Source: Candidatus Bathyarchaeota archaeon (lineage in GTDB: Archaea > Thermoproteota > Bathyarchaeia > Bathyarchaeales > Bathycorpusculaceae). From it: a stretch of 12,288 nt of DNA. The notes under the pieces were generated by a model that was not told the DNA's origin, made no database searches, and was given only the letters and a program-made list of their open reading frames with translations. Location of the stretch: the NCBI GenBank assembly GCA_014859805.1, contig JACUTN010000020.1, positions 1 to 12,288 of the forward strand, written 5' to 3'. Positions within the stretch are counted from its first letter, which is position 1. Every line of letters starts with the position of its first letter. Positions 1 to 7,699 of the stretch are shown in pieces. Both the position numbers and the translations under genes were made by a program.

Positions 1-231
1 TACTGTCCATCTCTAAAACAGAAACTAGGTGCCGCATCCAAAATACTTGAAAACGTGAATTTTATTCCTGAAATAGTAATCAACGGAGTTTCCATGCAAG
101 CGGTGAAGGAAGCGATGAGAGCTGGCATAGAAGCAGCCTTGAGCGTTGACGGCGTAGTAAAGATTTCAGCTGGAAATTATGCTGGAAAACTAGGTGAATA
201 TAAGATTTATTTGCGCGAGCTGTTCCTATGA
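1..231 (+). CDS. ftr: Formylmethanofuran:tetrahydromethanopterin formyltransferase, C-terminal fragment (5' end outside window)
   Basis: Frame 1 is open from the first base to a TGA at 229-231, giving the last 76 residues of a protein. The closing segment KISAGNYAGKLGEYKIYLRE, preceded by EIVINGVSMQAVKEAMRAGI, matches my recollection of the C-terminus of Ftr. Ftr is the cytosolic enzyme that moves the formyl group from formylmethanofuran to tetrahydromethanopterin (or an analogue), the second step of the archaeal methyl branch of CO2 reduction or the reverse in oxidation. The stop codon overlaps the ATG of the PfkB kinase gene (ATGA at 228-231), so the two are probably translationally coupled. 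The N-terminus, and therefore paralogue status (Ftr versus an Ftr-like protein of formaldehyde-oxidising pathways), cannot be judged here. The family assignment rests on about a quarter of the protein. Confidence 0.85.
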   Translation, partial: YCPSLKQKLGAASKILENVNFIPEIVINGVSMQAVKEAMRAGIEAALSVDGVVKISAGNYAGKLGEYKIYLRELFL

Positions 232-1148
232 CTCGCTTCGACGTTGTCGGATTCGGCGCCCTCAATGTAGACAAACTCTTCAAAGTAAACAAAATTGCGT
301 CAGCAGAAGAAGAAAGCTTCGTTACGAGTTTTGAAGAGGCTTGCGGCGGCTCAGCAGCCAACACCATGGTAGGCTTGGCAAGGCTTGGCTGCAAAGTAGG
401 CTTTATCGGAAAAGTCGCTAATGACAGAGAGGGTAAGATGTTGTTTGAGGATTTTCGCGGAGAAAGTGTTGACACAAACGGCATAATCACGGTAAAGCAT
501 GGAAGAAGCGGGACAACGATGGGCTTTGTAGATGGAAGAGGTGAACGAGCATTATATGTTGACTCGGGAGTAAACGACACAATAGAATTTGATGAGATAA
601 ACAAGGAATACGTGTTCCCAACACGGTTTTTACATTTAACGTCTTTTGTTGGAGAGAAATCATTCAAAACTCAGAGAAGGCTTGTGGAAACCCTCCCAAA
701 AACGGTTAAGATAAGCTTGGACATAGGCGAATTGTACGCAAGGAAAGGATTAAGAGCATTAGAGCCGATAATAAGCAGAACATTTGTTATGATGCCGAAT
801 GCGAAAGAACTGCAGATTTTGACGAAAAAAGCTGATTATAAAAGAAATGCGGAAGTTTTGCTTGAAAAAGGTGTGAAAATAGTTGCTGTAAAACTGGGCA
901 GCAAAGGCTGCTACGTAACAGATGGGAAAGAAAGCAGCATGGTAGAAGCGTTTAAAGTGAAGGTTGTGGACACGACAGGTGCTGGGGACGCTTTCTGTGC
1001 TGGTTTTCTCTACGGCTTAATTTCTGGTAAAAGCCTTTATCCATGCGGGAGACTCGGCAATTTTGTTGCTTCGAGAGGCATAATGAAGATGGGTGCGAGG
1101 GCTGGGCTGCCAAGACTTACAGATTTGACGAAAAACAAGTTGGCGTGA
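228..1148 (+). CDS. PfkB/ribokinase-family carbohydrate or nucleoside kinase
   Basis: A 306-residue cytosolic kinase, normal length for the PfkB family. Visible landmarks are the N-terminal VVGFGALNVD strand (6-15), the di-glycine substrate-binding motif GGSAANT (40-46), the Mg-associated NxxE motif (N191, E194) and the PfkB signature DTTGAGDAFCAGF (248-260), with D254 as the expected catalytic base and the GAGD anion hole beside it. Members phosphorylate sugars, nucleosides or related hydroxyl compounds using ATP or ADP; nothing in the sequence fixes the substrate. The ATG overlaps the ftr stop codon, which supports both the start and a shared transcript. The linkage to ftr might hint at a role in pterin or furan cofactor metabolism or ribose salvage, but that is only inference from neighbourhood. 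General alternatives are an archaeal nucleoside kinase like the one from Methanocaldococcus or a ribokinase. Confidence 0.9.
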   Translation: MTRFDVVGFGALNVDKLFKVNKIASAEEESFVTSFEEACGGSAANTMVGLARLGCKVGFIGKVANDREGKMLFEDFRGESVDTNGIITVKHGRSGTTMGFVDGRGERALYVDSGVNDTIEFDEINKEYVFPTRFLHLTSFVGEKSFKTQRRLVETLPKTVKISLDIGELYARKGLRALEPIISRTFVMMPNAKELQILTKKADYKRNAEVLLEKGVKIVAVKLGSKGCYVTDGKESSMVEAFKVKVVDTTGAGDAFCAGFLYGLISGKSLYPCGRLGNFVASRGIMKMGARAGLPRLTDLTKNKLA

Positions 1149-1161
1149 GGATTTTCTTTCA

Positions 1162-1680
1162 ATGAAGCAATATTTGCTGAAGAACGGGCAAACAATCACC
1201 GTGAGGGAGGCGAATGAGGATGATGCAGAGGCGATAAAGAACGTTGTCAACAGTGTTGCGTCAGAGAAATATTGTGTTGTTCCAGAACGTTCAAGAGAAG
1301 ACTGGGATGAAGCTATCAGAGAAATAAAGAAGCGGAAAGGTTTAATCATAGTCACACAAGTCGATGAAAAAACCGTTGGTATGGCTCACTTGGTTCCAGG
1401 AAAGTTTGAGAAGAATAAACATGTTGGTTTCTTAGGCATTTTAATCCTAAAAGGATTTAGAAGAGTCGGTATTGGAACAGTAATGATAAACTTCATGATA
1501 AAATGGGGTGAGCGACAGAAAGGATTAGAAAGGGTTTCCTTAACCGTTTTTTCAACGAATAAAGCAGCAATAAACTTGTATCGCAAATTCGGATTTCAGA
1601 TTGAAGGCATTAGCAAAAAACAGTACAAAATTGAAGGAAAATACATCGACGAAATAACAATGGGAAAATTCTTGACCTAA
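1162..1680 (+). CDS. GNAT-family N-acetyltransferase
   Basis: A 172-residue single-domain GNAT protein. The acetyl-CoA pyrophosphate-binding motif is RRVGIGT (100-106, the R/Q-x-x-G-x-G/A pattern) following the beta4 strand HVGFLGILIL. The later VFSTNKAAINLYRKFGF (129-145) is the usual motif B region with the conserved Asn and the YxKFGF turn. The tail QYKIEGKYIDEITMGKF resembles RimI/YhhY-like acetyltransferases. It would acetylate an amine of a small molecule or a protein N-terminus; the substrate cannot be read. It starts 13 nt after the kinase stop, and a GAGG at 1147-1150 overlapping that stop is a plausible, somewhat distant, ribosome binding site, so it is likely the third gene of the ftr operon. 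Its stop codon overlaps the 3' end of the convergent purQ by 4 nt. Confidence 0.88.
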   Translation: MKQYLLKNGQTITVREANEDDAEAIKNVVNSVASEKYCVVPERSREDWDEAIREIKKRKGLIIVTQVDEKTVGMAHLVPGKFEKNKHVGFLGILILKGFRRVGIGTVMINFMIKWGERQKGLERVSLTVFSTNKAAINLYRKFGFQIEGISKKQYKIEGKYIDEITMGKFLT

Positions 1681-2495
1681 CTCTTCTTTTCTAAATAGTT
1701 AATTAAGCTTTCGAAGATTAGTTTTCCATCACCGTATTGTGGCATCCGCTCTTGTCTAGTCCAGTCGGGTTGCTGCCACCAATAGAAAGATCTTTCAGGA
1801 TGTGGCATCAAACCGAATATTGTTCCTTCTAGATTGCATATGCCTACTATATCATGGAAAGAACCGTTCGGATTTGCTGGAAACCTGCCATCACCGTATT
1901 CACCGTTTTTGTCGCAGTATCTGAAAACCAACTGGTCGTTCTCATAAAGCCTTTCTAAACACTGCTTCTCTTTTTCTTTAGCGAACATGAATCTGCCCTC
2001 TGAATGGGCAACTGGCATTCGCAAAACCTTTTCTTTAGGAATTTTCCGTGTAAATATACATTTTCCATTATTTTCATGTTTGATGTAAACCCATCGGCAA
2101 TTATAGCCTGGCGGAAAATTAGTGGCTAGAGCTGCCTCCGGATAGGAGCTTATCTCTTCGAATCCGGGAAGCAAACCAGCCTCAACAAGCACTTGGAAGC
2201 CGTTGCAAATACCAAGTATTGGACGGTTCTCCTCAACAAAAGCCTTCAGTTCTTTGCCCAATTTAGCAAGTATCCATTTCGCCCATATGGCTCCAGCACG
2301 CACGTAATCTCCATAAGAGAAGCCTCCCGGAAAGACTAGAGCATTGTATTCCATGAGGCTTCGACGTTTAGCCAGTTCGTTTACGTGCACAATTTCAGCC
2401 TGAACACTCAACTCTTCCAACGAGCGTTTTGTTTCCGCATCGCAGTTTGTTCCACCCACACGTAAAACGCAAACCTTTATGTCTTCACGTTTCAC
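1677..2495 (-). CDS. purQ: Phosphoribosylformylglycinamidine (FGAM) synthase, glutaminase subunit PurQ
   Basis: Class I glutamine amidotransferase of 272 residues that hydrolyses glutamine and channels ammonia to PurL for conversion of FGAR to FGAM (step 4 of purine synthesis). Visible are FPGGFSYGDYVRAGAIW (55-71), the nucleophile elbow LGICNGFQ with C97, PVAHSEGRF (161-169), and the catalytic H232 and E234 in LMPHPERSF. It is longer than the roughly 225-residue bacterial PurQ; the extra residues lie mainly between 111 and 155 and near the end, as in the larger archaeal type. The start is GTG, 3 nt after the purL stop, with GAGGGA about 8 nt upstream as ribosome binding site. It is the last gene of purS-purL-purQ. 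The 3' end overlaps the convergent GNAT gene by 4 nt, leaving no intergenic room for a terminator. Confidence 0.97.
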   Translation of the reverse strand: MKREDIKVCVLRVGGTNCDAETKRSLEELSVQAEIVHVNELAKRRSLMEYNALVFPGGFSYGDYVRAGAIWAKWILAKLGKELKAFVEENRPILGICNGFQVLVEAGLLPGFEEISSYPEAALATNFPPGYNCRWVYIKHENNGKCIFTRKIPKEKVLRMPVAHSEGRFMFAKEKEKQCLERLYENDQLVFRYCDKNGEYGDGRFPANPNGSFHDIVGICNLEGTIFGLMPHPERSFYWWQQPDWTRQERMPQYGDGKLIFESLINYLEKKS

Positions 2496-2498
2496 GGC

Positions 2499-4880
2499 TT
2501 AAATCCCTCTGCTTAACGGTCGCTTCCAGCTCGCCAACAAATCACCAACAGACGCATCCACAACAACTTCACCATTTAATCCATGAACACATAAGCGCAG
2601 AGTTTTCGTTACCCTGCCTATCTCCGCACAAACTTTTCCGTTCATCAAAGCCTCAAAATCCTGTCTGGCTTTTTCCGAAACTTCCACCAAAAAGCGGCTG
2701 TTAGACTCGGAGAAAAGAACAAAGTCGTTGCGATCTACGTTTTCCCGTGGAACCTTTCGCAAATCAAATTCCATTCCCCATCCGCCAGCGAAAGTCATCT
2801 CCGCAGCAGCCACGGCTAAACCGCCCTCAGACAAATCGTGGCAAGCCTTAACCAACCCTAAATCAATCGCTTCAGTAATGGCTTTGAAAGTTTTTCTGGC
2901 TTGGTTAGGTTGCACTTTAGGCACGGTTTTTCCGAGAAAACCTTTAAGCTTGTAATATTCTGAACCGCCCAATTCTTTGAATGTTTGTCCAACCATGTAG
3001 ATTAGGTTGTTTGGAGCCTTAACATCCATTGAAACTGCTGAGCGGATGTCTGGGACTATGCCTAAAGCTGTGATTAAAAGCGTGGGTGTAACAGGACCAA
3101 GTGGAGACTCGTTGTATAGGCTGTCTTTGCCAGAGATGAAAGGCGTTTTGAAAGCGGTTGCGAAATCGTAGCAAGCTTCACAAGCCCTCACCAGACTGCC
3201 TAGTCTTTCGGGTTTTTCTGGATTCCCCCACGTGAAGTTGTCGAGTAGGGCAATTCTTCTACCGCCCACAGCCACGTTATTCCTTATCGCCTCATCGATT
3301 GCTGAAGCAGCCATCCAATAAACATCAATCTTCCCGTAATTCGGATTCATTCCACAAGAGACTGCTATACCCTTCCAAGAACCGTCCAAAGGCTTTATTA
3401 TAGCCGCATCGTTTGGACCGCCATATTCGCCATGTAATGGCTTAAGCACAGTGTTTCCTTTCACCTCATGGTCATATGTGCGTATCACACTTTCCTTACT
3501 CGCAATATTAGGTGAAGACAGAAGCTGCATGAGTGTTTTAGTTAGATTTTCTGGCTCTAGAAATTCGGGTTCTGCAAAGTTCATTGGCTTGTACTCTGCG
3601 GTTCTCACAGTCTTTGGCGGTTCAAAAAGGAACGGAATGTCCAGTTCTGCAACTTTTTCGTCTTTATAATGAAGTCGTAAAACCGTGTCGTCAGTGTATT
3701 TTCCAATAACTGTGGCTTCAACGTCTTCTTTCTTGAAAATTTCAAAGACAAGCTCAAGATTTTCAGGAGACACAGTCAAGAGCATTCTTTCTTGAGATTC
3801 GGAAACGTAAATTTCCCAAGGAGCCAAACCCCGATGCTTCAGAGGAATCTTTTCAAGCTCAACGACAGCACCACAACCAAACCTCTTTGCTGTTTCACCC
3901 AAAGCCGAGGATAAGCCGCCTCCGCCTAGGTCCGTTATTGATGAAGCAAGCTCCGAATCCCGAATCTCAATTATCGCCCTCTTCAGTTTTTCCTCTTCAA
4001 TTGGGTTCGCAATCTGCACAGCTGGTCTGGAAATCTCCTCCGACTTTTCTGTTAACTCTGCTGATGCGAATGTTACGCCGTGGATGCCGTCTCTGCCTGT
4101 TTTGCCTCCGGCTAAAACTATTATGTCGGATGGTTTGGCTTTTCTCTTAAATTTTTTCAATGGAAGCAGTCCTATGCATCCGCAGTAGACAACGACGTTT
4201 CCAACATAGCTTTCATCAAAGTATATGGCTCCGTTCACCGTTGGGATTCCCATGTTATTTCCGTAGCTTCCAATACCCGCCACCACACCCATGTAAACAT
4301 ATTTCGGATGCTTCACGCCTGACGGAAGCTTTTCATAATCGTAATCCAAAGGACCGAAGCCTAAAATATCCGTGCATGCAATGGGGTCTGCCCAAACCCC
4401 TAAAACGTCACGGATTACACCGCCCACGCCTGTGGCTGCACCACCGAAAGGCTCTATCGCTGACGGATGATTATGCGTTTCCACTTTCACTGCTATTCCA
4501 TAGTCCTTGTCAAAGCGAATTATGCCTGCGTTGTCTTCAAAAACGGAAAAACACCAGCTTGGATTAATCTCCTCAGTAGCCTTTGCAATGTAAGTCTTGA
4601 AGAGGCTATCAATCTCCTTTCCATTAAATTTTATTTTGCCTTTGAAAGTTTTGTGAAAACAGTGTTCAGACCACGTTTGCCCAATAGTTTGAAGTTCAAC
4701 ATCGGTTGGATTACGTTTTCGCTTTCTAAAATACTCTTGAACAGACTTCATCTCTTGCAAGTTCAAGCCTACGCCCATTTCCTGGCTTATTTCTAAAAGC
4801 TGCTGTTCACCAGTCTCAAGTATGTTTACCTCAAAAAGCGAGAACGGTGTGTTTCTGCGTGTGTAGAGGCTCCCAGTCAT
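2499..4880 (-). CDS. purL: Phosphoribosylformylglycinamidine (FGAM) synthase, large subunit PurL (small-type, 793 aa)
   Basis: ATP-dependent synthetase subunit that converts FGAR plus ammonia (from PurQ) into FGAM, acting in a complex with PurS and PurQ. The length fits the small PurL used with separate PurS and PurQ rather than the ~1300-residue fused enzyme. Motifs in order: TWSEHCFHKTF (69-79, with the conserved active-site His of SEHC), the ATP/Mg region VETHNHPSAIEPFGGAATG (133-151), GNNMGIPT (207-214), GGKTGRDGIHG (258-268), and a second half-repeat with GGPNDAAIIKP, ACHDLSEGGLA and SESNSRFLVEV, the pseudo-duplicated PurM-like fold. The ATG overlaps the purS stop (ATGA, 4877-4880) and has GAGGAAG just upstream, so the start is well supported. 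About 17 residues precede the region where many homologues seem to begin; they are unremarkable. Confidence 0.98.
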   Translation of the reverse strand: MTGSLYTRRNTPFSLFEVNILETGEQQLLEISQEMGVGLNLQEMKSVQEYFRKRKRNPTDVELQTIGQTWSEHCFHKTFKGKIKFNGKEIDSLFKTYIAKATEEINPSWCFSVFEDNAGIIRFDKDYGIAVKVETHNHPSAIEPFGGAATGVGGVIRDVLGVWADPIACTDILGFGPLDYDYEKLPSGVKHPKYVYMGVVAGIGSYGNNMGIPTVNGAIYFDESYVGNVVVYCGCIGLLPLKKFKRKAKPSDIIVLAGGKTGRDGIHGVTFASAELTEKSEEISRPAVQIANPIEEEKLKRAIIEIRDSELASSITDLGGGGLSSALGETAKRFGCGAVVELEKIPLKHRGLAPWEIYVSESQERMLLTVSPENLELVFEIFKKEDVEATVIGKYTDDTVLRLHYKDEKVAELDIPFLFEPPKTVRTAEYKPMNFAEPEFLEPENLTKTLMQLLSSPNIASKESVIRTYDHEVKGNTVLKPLHGEYGGPNDAAIIKPLDGSWKGIAVSCGMNPNYGKIDVYWMAASAIDEAIRNNVAVGGRRIALLDNFTWGNPEKPERLGSLVRACEACYDFATAFKTPFISGKDSLYNESPLGPVTPTLLITALGIVPDIRSAVSMDVKAPNNLIYMVGQTFKELGGSEYYKLKGFLGKTVPKVQPNQARKTFKAITEAIDLGLVKACHDLSEGGLAVAAAEMTFAGGWGMEFDLRKVPRENVDRNDFVLFSESNSRFLVEVSEKARQDFEALMNGKVCAEIGRVTKTLRLCVHGLNGEVVVDASVGDLLASWKRPLSRGI

Positions 4881-5128
4881 TTTTCTTCCTCAATCACAAA
4901 TGAATAATTATCCTTGGTTGGATTTGCCAAAAGCTTCTTACACATTTCTTCTGCTTTCATTTCAGCTTCTTTTCGAGATTGAGCTTCAAGAACTATACTG
5001 TAAACTTTGCTAACATTCACAGTTTCAACTTTGTAGCCGAGTTCCTTCAGTAAGCGTGCTGTGGTTTCGCCTTCTGGGTCGCTGTGTCCCGGCTTTAAGC
5101 TGACTTCAATTTTTAATTGATATCTCAT
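4877..5128 (-). CDS. purS: FGAM synthase small subunit PurS
   Basis: An 83-residue bridging subunit that holds PurL and PurQ together for ammonia transfer. The sequence MRYQLKIEVSLKPGHSDPEG, followed by a helix containing LLKELGYKVETVNVSKVYSIVLE, is the typical PurS ferredoxin-like alpha/beta fold, and the length is typical (about 80). The frame stays open upstream to a TTG at 5183-5185, adding 19 residues, but those do not resemble PurS. The ATG at 5126-5128 places the protein start exactly where family members begin. There is no Shine-Dalgarno sequence before this ATG, and a TATA-like element sits about 27 nt upstream, which suggests a leaderless mRNA. The TGA stop overlaps the purL ATG, so purS heads a tightly coupled purS-purL-purQ unit. 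Confidence 0.95.
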   Translation of the reverse strand: MRYQLKIEVSLKPGHSDPEGETTARLLKELGYKVETVNVSKVYSIVLEAQSRKEAEMKAEEMCKKLLANPTKDNYSFVIEEEK

Positions 5129-5151
5129 AGCGTAAGTTTGAATTTCAGGGG

Positions 5152-5158
5152 ATTTAAA
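5152..5158 (-). promoter_or_regulatory. Putative TATA box of a leaderless purS promoter
   Basis: On the minus strand the gap between purM and purS contains TTTAAAT, flanked upstream by an AAAAGCG stretch that could serve as BRE. Its centre is about 27 nt from the A of the purS ATG, the archaeal TATA-to-start-site spacing, and no ribosome binding site lies between. This predicts transcription starting at or next to the start codon. Confidence 0.55.
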
Positions 5159-5185
5159 CGCTTTTATCAGCAATGAGGCAAACAA

Positions 5186-6265
5186 TTATTTTAGAACTAT
5201 TCTTTTGTCTTTGTAGAGAATTTTAATTCCTTCAGTGTCGGTTACGTATCCTATTTCTTCTGCTTGCGTTCCAGTTTTCTCCAGAACATCCACGGCTTTG
5301 TCTCTGTCCGCTTTATCCACTATTAACGCGAATCCCCATCCCCTGTTAAAGGTTTTAAACATCTCCTCATCCGTTATGGTGCCGCCTAGTTCAGAAGCCG
5401 TTTTCTGAATTAACTCAAAAATCGGCTGCGGTTTAAAACCGTTGAATTCGAATCCTATCCCTTTCGAAAACTGCGTTAAGCGGTCGAATTTTAAGTATCC
5501 GTCTCCAGTTATGTGTACTGCCGCTTTCACTTTGACCTCTCTTGCAACTCTAAGCACTGGCTTGACGTATATTTTGGTTGGTTCCAGAACTTCATAGATT
5601 ATTTCTCTGTCTAATCCTTCTGGAACATCATGAGCATCATACTTTCCGCCCCACTGCTTAAACAAAATTTTTCTCGCCAGCGACACGCCGTTACTGTGAA
5701 TTCCAGAGCTTCTTAAACCTATAATCACATCTTCTGGTTTTATGTTTCTTCCAGAAATTATGTTCTCCTTTGAAACTTCCCCTATGGCGGAAACAACCAT
5801 GTCAAAGCCTTTTTCTCCTGTTAAACCTATTATTAACTCAGTCACGTCACCAATTTCACCACTCGGCACAATGCATTCAGCTTCTGTTGCTCCTTTAGCT
5901 ATGCCTTTCATCCACTCCCTAACTAATTTTGGATCTGAAACCTGTGCATGAATGTTGTCTGCAACTGCTAATGGTCTTGCTCCAGAACGTATAACGTCAT
6001 TAACAGCCATAGCAACTCCGTCGATTCCGATGGTGTCATATTTCTCGGCTAATTGGGCAACAAGAACCTTTGTACCAACGCCTTCAATAACTAGGTCCAA
6101 GTAACAGTTTTCTCCAAAAGGGAAAATGTTTCCATACGGAAGTTGAACAACCTCACCATAACGGCTAAAGTTATAGGTTTCCTCCAAAATCTTCAACGAC
6201 TTTTTAGATTCAGCCCTTAACTCTCTGTCAACACCAGCACCAGCGTAAGTAAACTTTCTTGGCAA
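5186..6265 (-). CDS. purM: Phosphoribosylformylglycinamidine cyclo-ligase (AIR synthetase) PurM
   Basis: ATP-dependent cyclisation of FGAM to aminoimidazole ribonucleotide, purine step 5, directly following the PurSLQ reaction. The 359 residues match the usual 340-360. Visible motifs: N-terminal YAGAGVD (7-13), the IEGVGTKVLVAQ segment (60-71), GIDGVAMAVNDVIRSGARPL (80-99, metal/ATP-site Asp and Asn residues), VPSGEIGD (133-140), GLRSSGIHSNG (183-193) and HITGDGYLKF near 250. The start is TTG at 6263-6265, preceded by GAGGAG about 8 nt away; no nearby in-frame ATG exists before M85, and the residues after TTG already align with the family, so TTG is convincing. purM lies 71 nt downstream of korC and 57 nt upstream of purS, so it may have its own promoter or be read through from kor. 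Confidence 0.97.
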   Translation of the reverse strand: MPRKFTYAGAGVDRELRAESKKSLKILEETYNFSRYGEVVQLPYGNIFPFGENCYLDLVIEGVGTKVLVAQLAEKYDTIGIDGVAMAVNDVIRSGARPLAVADNIHAQVSDPKLVREWMKGIAKGATEAECIVPSGEIGDVTELIIGLTGEKGFDMVVSAIGEVSKENIISGRNIKPEDVIIGLRSSGIHSNGVSLARKILFKQWGGKYDAHDVPEGLDREIIYEVLEPTKIYVKPVLRVAREVKVKAAVHITGDGYLKFDRLTQFSKGIGFEFNGFKPQPIFELIQKTASELGGTITDEEMFKTFNRGWGFALIVDKADRDKAVDVLEKTGTQAEEIGYVTDTEGIKILYKDKRIVLK

Positions 6266-6336
6266 TACTCTTTCTCCTCAACTAAACATTAGTGACAGCT
6301 ATTCAGATAAATGGTGCACGTATGTGCTTTTAGAGA
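6266..6336 (-). promoter_or_regulatory. korC-purM spacer with possible purM promoter
   Basis: This 71-nt gap holds the purM ribosome binding site (GAGGAG next to the TTG) and a weak minus-strand TATA-like TTTATCT at 6306-6312. A start site about 27 nt downstream would leave a leader of roughly 17 nt including the binding site. A short inverted pair GCAC/GTGC with a 4-nt loop lies at about 6315-6326. There is no poly-T run on the minus strand, so read-through from korABC is possible. Confidence 0.35.
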
Positions 6337-6882
6337 TTATGGAAATAAGATGCGAGCTAGCTCTTTTCCTTTTTTATACGCTTCTATGTTTATACTGACA
6401 AACTTTTCTGGGAAAGTATTGCTTATCACTTTTTCCATGGACTCTTCATTTACCATCCCAGTTATTTTGACTAAGGCACCAAGCATTATCATGTTTGCGT
6501 AAAGTTTTTCTCCGAGTACTTTCGTTGATGTTTCGGTGGCTGGAATTTTGAAGATTCTTGCTTTAGTTTTCGGCACGTTTTTTACGGTGGTGGTGTCAAT
6601 CAGAAATAAGCCTCCTTCCTTTAGATCTTTCACGTTTTTCTCAACTGCTTCTTGGCTCATTGCAATTAGTATGTCGCATTTTCTAACCATTGGAAAACCA
6701 ATTTTGTCGTCAGAGATTATTACTTCACTTTTGGCTGCGCTTCCTCTTGCTTCGGCTCCATAACTTTGTGTTTGCACAGCATTTTTTCCAGAGCAAACAG
6801 CGGCTTTACCCAAGACCTGTCCAGCTAAAACTACACCTTGCCCGCCTAGTCCGCTTATCCTTATCTCAATTTTATCTGTCAT
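6337..6882 (-). CDS. korC: 2-oxoglutarate (2-oxoacid):ferredoxin oxidoreductase, gamma subunit
   Basis: The 181-residue gamma (catalytic domain III) subunit of a 2-oxoacid:ferredoxin oxidoreductase, which binds coenzyme A and packs against the alpha subunit. It has the diagnostic N-terminal GLGGQGVVLAGQVLGKAA (11-28) and the QSYGAEARGSAAKSEVIISD segment (39-58), in which Ser-Ala replaces the more frequent Gly-Gly after the Arg. The length is typical. The ATG overlaps the end of korB by 11 nt and has GGGAGG about 9 nt upstream. As third gene of korA-korB-korC it supports the KOR-type assignment by gene order. The exact 2-oxoacid (2-oxoglutarate, or another such as 2-oxoisovalerate or pyruvate) cannot be proven from sequence alone. 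Confidence 0.92.
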   Translation of the reverse strand: MTDKIEIRISGLGGQGVVLAGQVLGKAAVCSGKNAVQTQSYGAEARGSAAKSEVIISDDKIGFPMVRKCDILIAMSQEAVEKNVKDLKEGGLFLIDTTTVKNVPKTKARIFKIPATETSTKVLGEKLYANMIMLGALVKITGMVNEESMEKVISNTFPEKFVSINIEAYKKGKELARILFP

Positions 6883-7699
6883 TCATCTGTGCCTCCCTTA
6901 TTACTGCATAAATGTTTTCAACAATTGTTGGGCGCCTTCTCTCCGCAAATTCCCCGATGACTATTTTTCCTTCAATTTCCTTTTCATTCATTTTTTCAGC
7001 TTGCTGAATTGGAGTAGCGTTTTCTTTGAACCATTTCAGCATTTCTCCGGCATTTTTGAATCCGGCTCTTCTTGCATAGGCAGTTGGGCATTGGCTTACA
7101 ACTTCGATGAATCTGAAGCCTTTCATTTGTATGGCTTTTTTGATTGATTCTTTAAGTTCTTTCGGGTGGGCTGTTGTCCAACGCGTAGAATAACATGCCC
7201 CTGCTGCAGCAGCCAATCTTGTAGCATCCAACGGTTGTTCAAAGCTTCCGTAGGGGGTTGTTGTTGTTTTTGTTTTGAATGGAGTTGTGGGTGCAACTTG
7301 TCCTCCAGTCATTCCGTAAACCATGTTATTGACCATTATGACAAGGGCGTCTAAGTTTCTTCTTGCTGCATGTATGAAGTGGCTTAAACCTATTCCAACG
7401 ATGTCTCCATCCCCGCCGAAAATGACAACATCGCGGTCTGGATGGAAAAGCTTCATGCCCGTTGCGACTGGTATGCTTCTGCCATGAGGTGTGTGTATTG
7501 AATCCGCCTTGAAGTAGGGTGAACAGATCCATGATGAGCAGCCTATTCCGCTGCAAAAAACGAATTCGCTTAAGTCTTCATAGCCTAATTCGTGGACAGC
7601 CCTCAAAAAAGTGTTCATTATCGTAAATATTCCGCAGCCTGGGCAGAATGGCAACTTCAAGTCTCTCAGATATTTTCGAATAGAGAAGGTTTCAGTCAT
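6872..7699 (-). CDS. korB: 2-oxoglutarate (2-oxoacid):ferredoxin oxidoreductase, beta subunit (TPP and 4Fe-4S)
   Basis: The 275-residue catalytic beta subunit. It carries the thiamine diphosphate site GGDGDIVGIG (95-104) with the NNMVYGMTGGQ segment (124-134) completing the GDG...NN motif. Four conserved cysteines suit a 4Fe-4S cluster: C19 and C22 in FCPGCG, C54 in SGIGCSSW, and C204 in SQCPTAYAR. The enzyme interconverts a 2-oxoacid plus CoA plus oxidised ferredoxin with acyl-CoA, CO2 and reduced ferredoxin, running oxidatively or as a reductive carboxylase in anaerobes. In archaea lacking a full TCA cycle it typically supplies 2-oxoglutarate for glutamate synthesis. The ATG overlaps the korA stop by 8 nt. 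An additional cysteine (C59, in WICSPYF) lies where many homologues have none that I recall. Confidence 0.95.
   Translation of the reverse strand: MTETFSIRKYLRDLKLPFCPGCGIFTIMNTFLRAVHELGYEDLSEFVFCSGIGCSSWICSPYFKADSIHTPHGRSIPVATGMKLFHPDRDVVIFGGDGDIVGIGLSHFIHAARRNLDALVIMVNNMVYGMTGGQVAPTTPFKTKTTTTPYGSFEQPLDATRLAAAAGACYSTRWTTAHPKELKESIKKAIQMKGFRFIEVVSQCPTAYARRAGFKNAGEMLKWFKENATPIQQAEKMNEKEIEGKIVIGEFAERRRPTIVENIYAVIREAQMNDR

Noticed and set aside
80..667. 195-codon open frame on the minus strand
   Set aside because: It lies antisense to ftr and the PfkB gene, both with clear motifs. Its translation is Ser/Leu/Pro-rich and low in complexity, typical of a shadow frame.
4160..4796. Plus-strand open frames inside purL
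   Set aside because: They are antisense to strongly conserved PurL motifs, have Arg/His/Ser/Cys-rich composition and no ribosome binding site, so they are shadows.
4827..4880. purL N-terminal extension as a possible targeting or fused peptide
   Set aside because: The ~17 extra residues are neither hydrophobic nor domain-like, and the ATG is firmly supported by overlap with the purS stop and a binding site, so this is ordinary variation.
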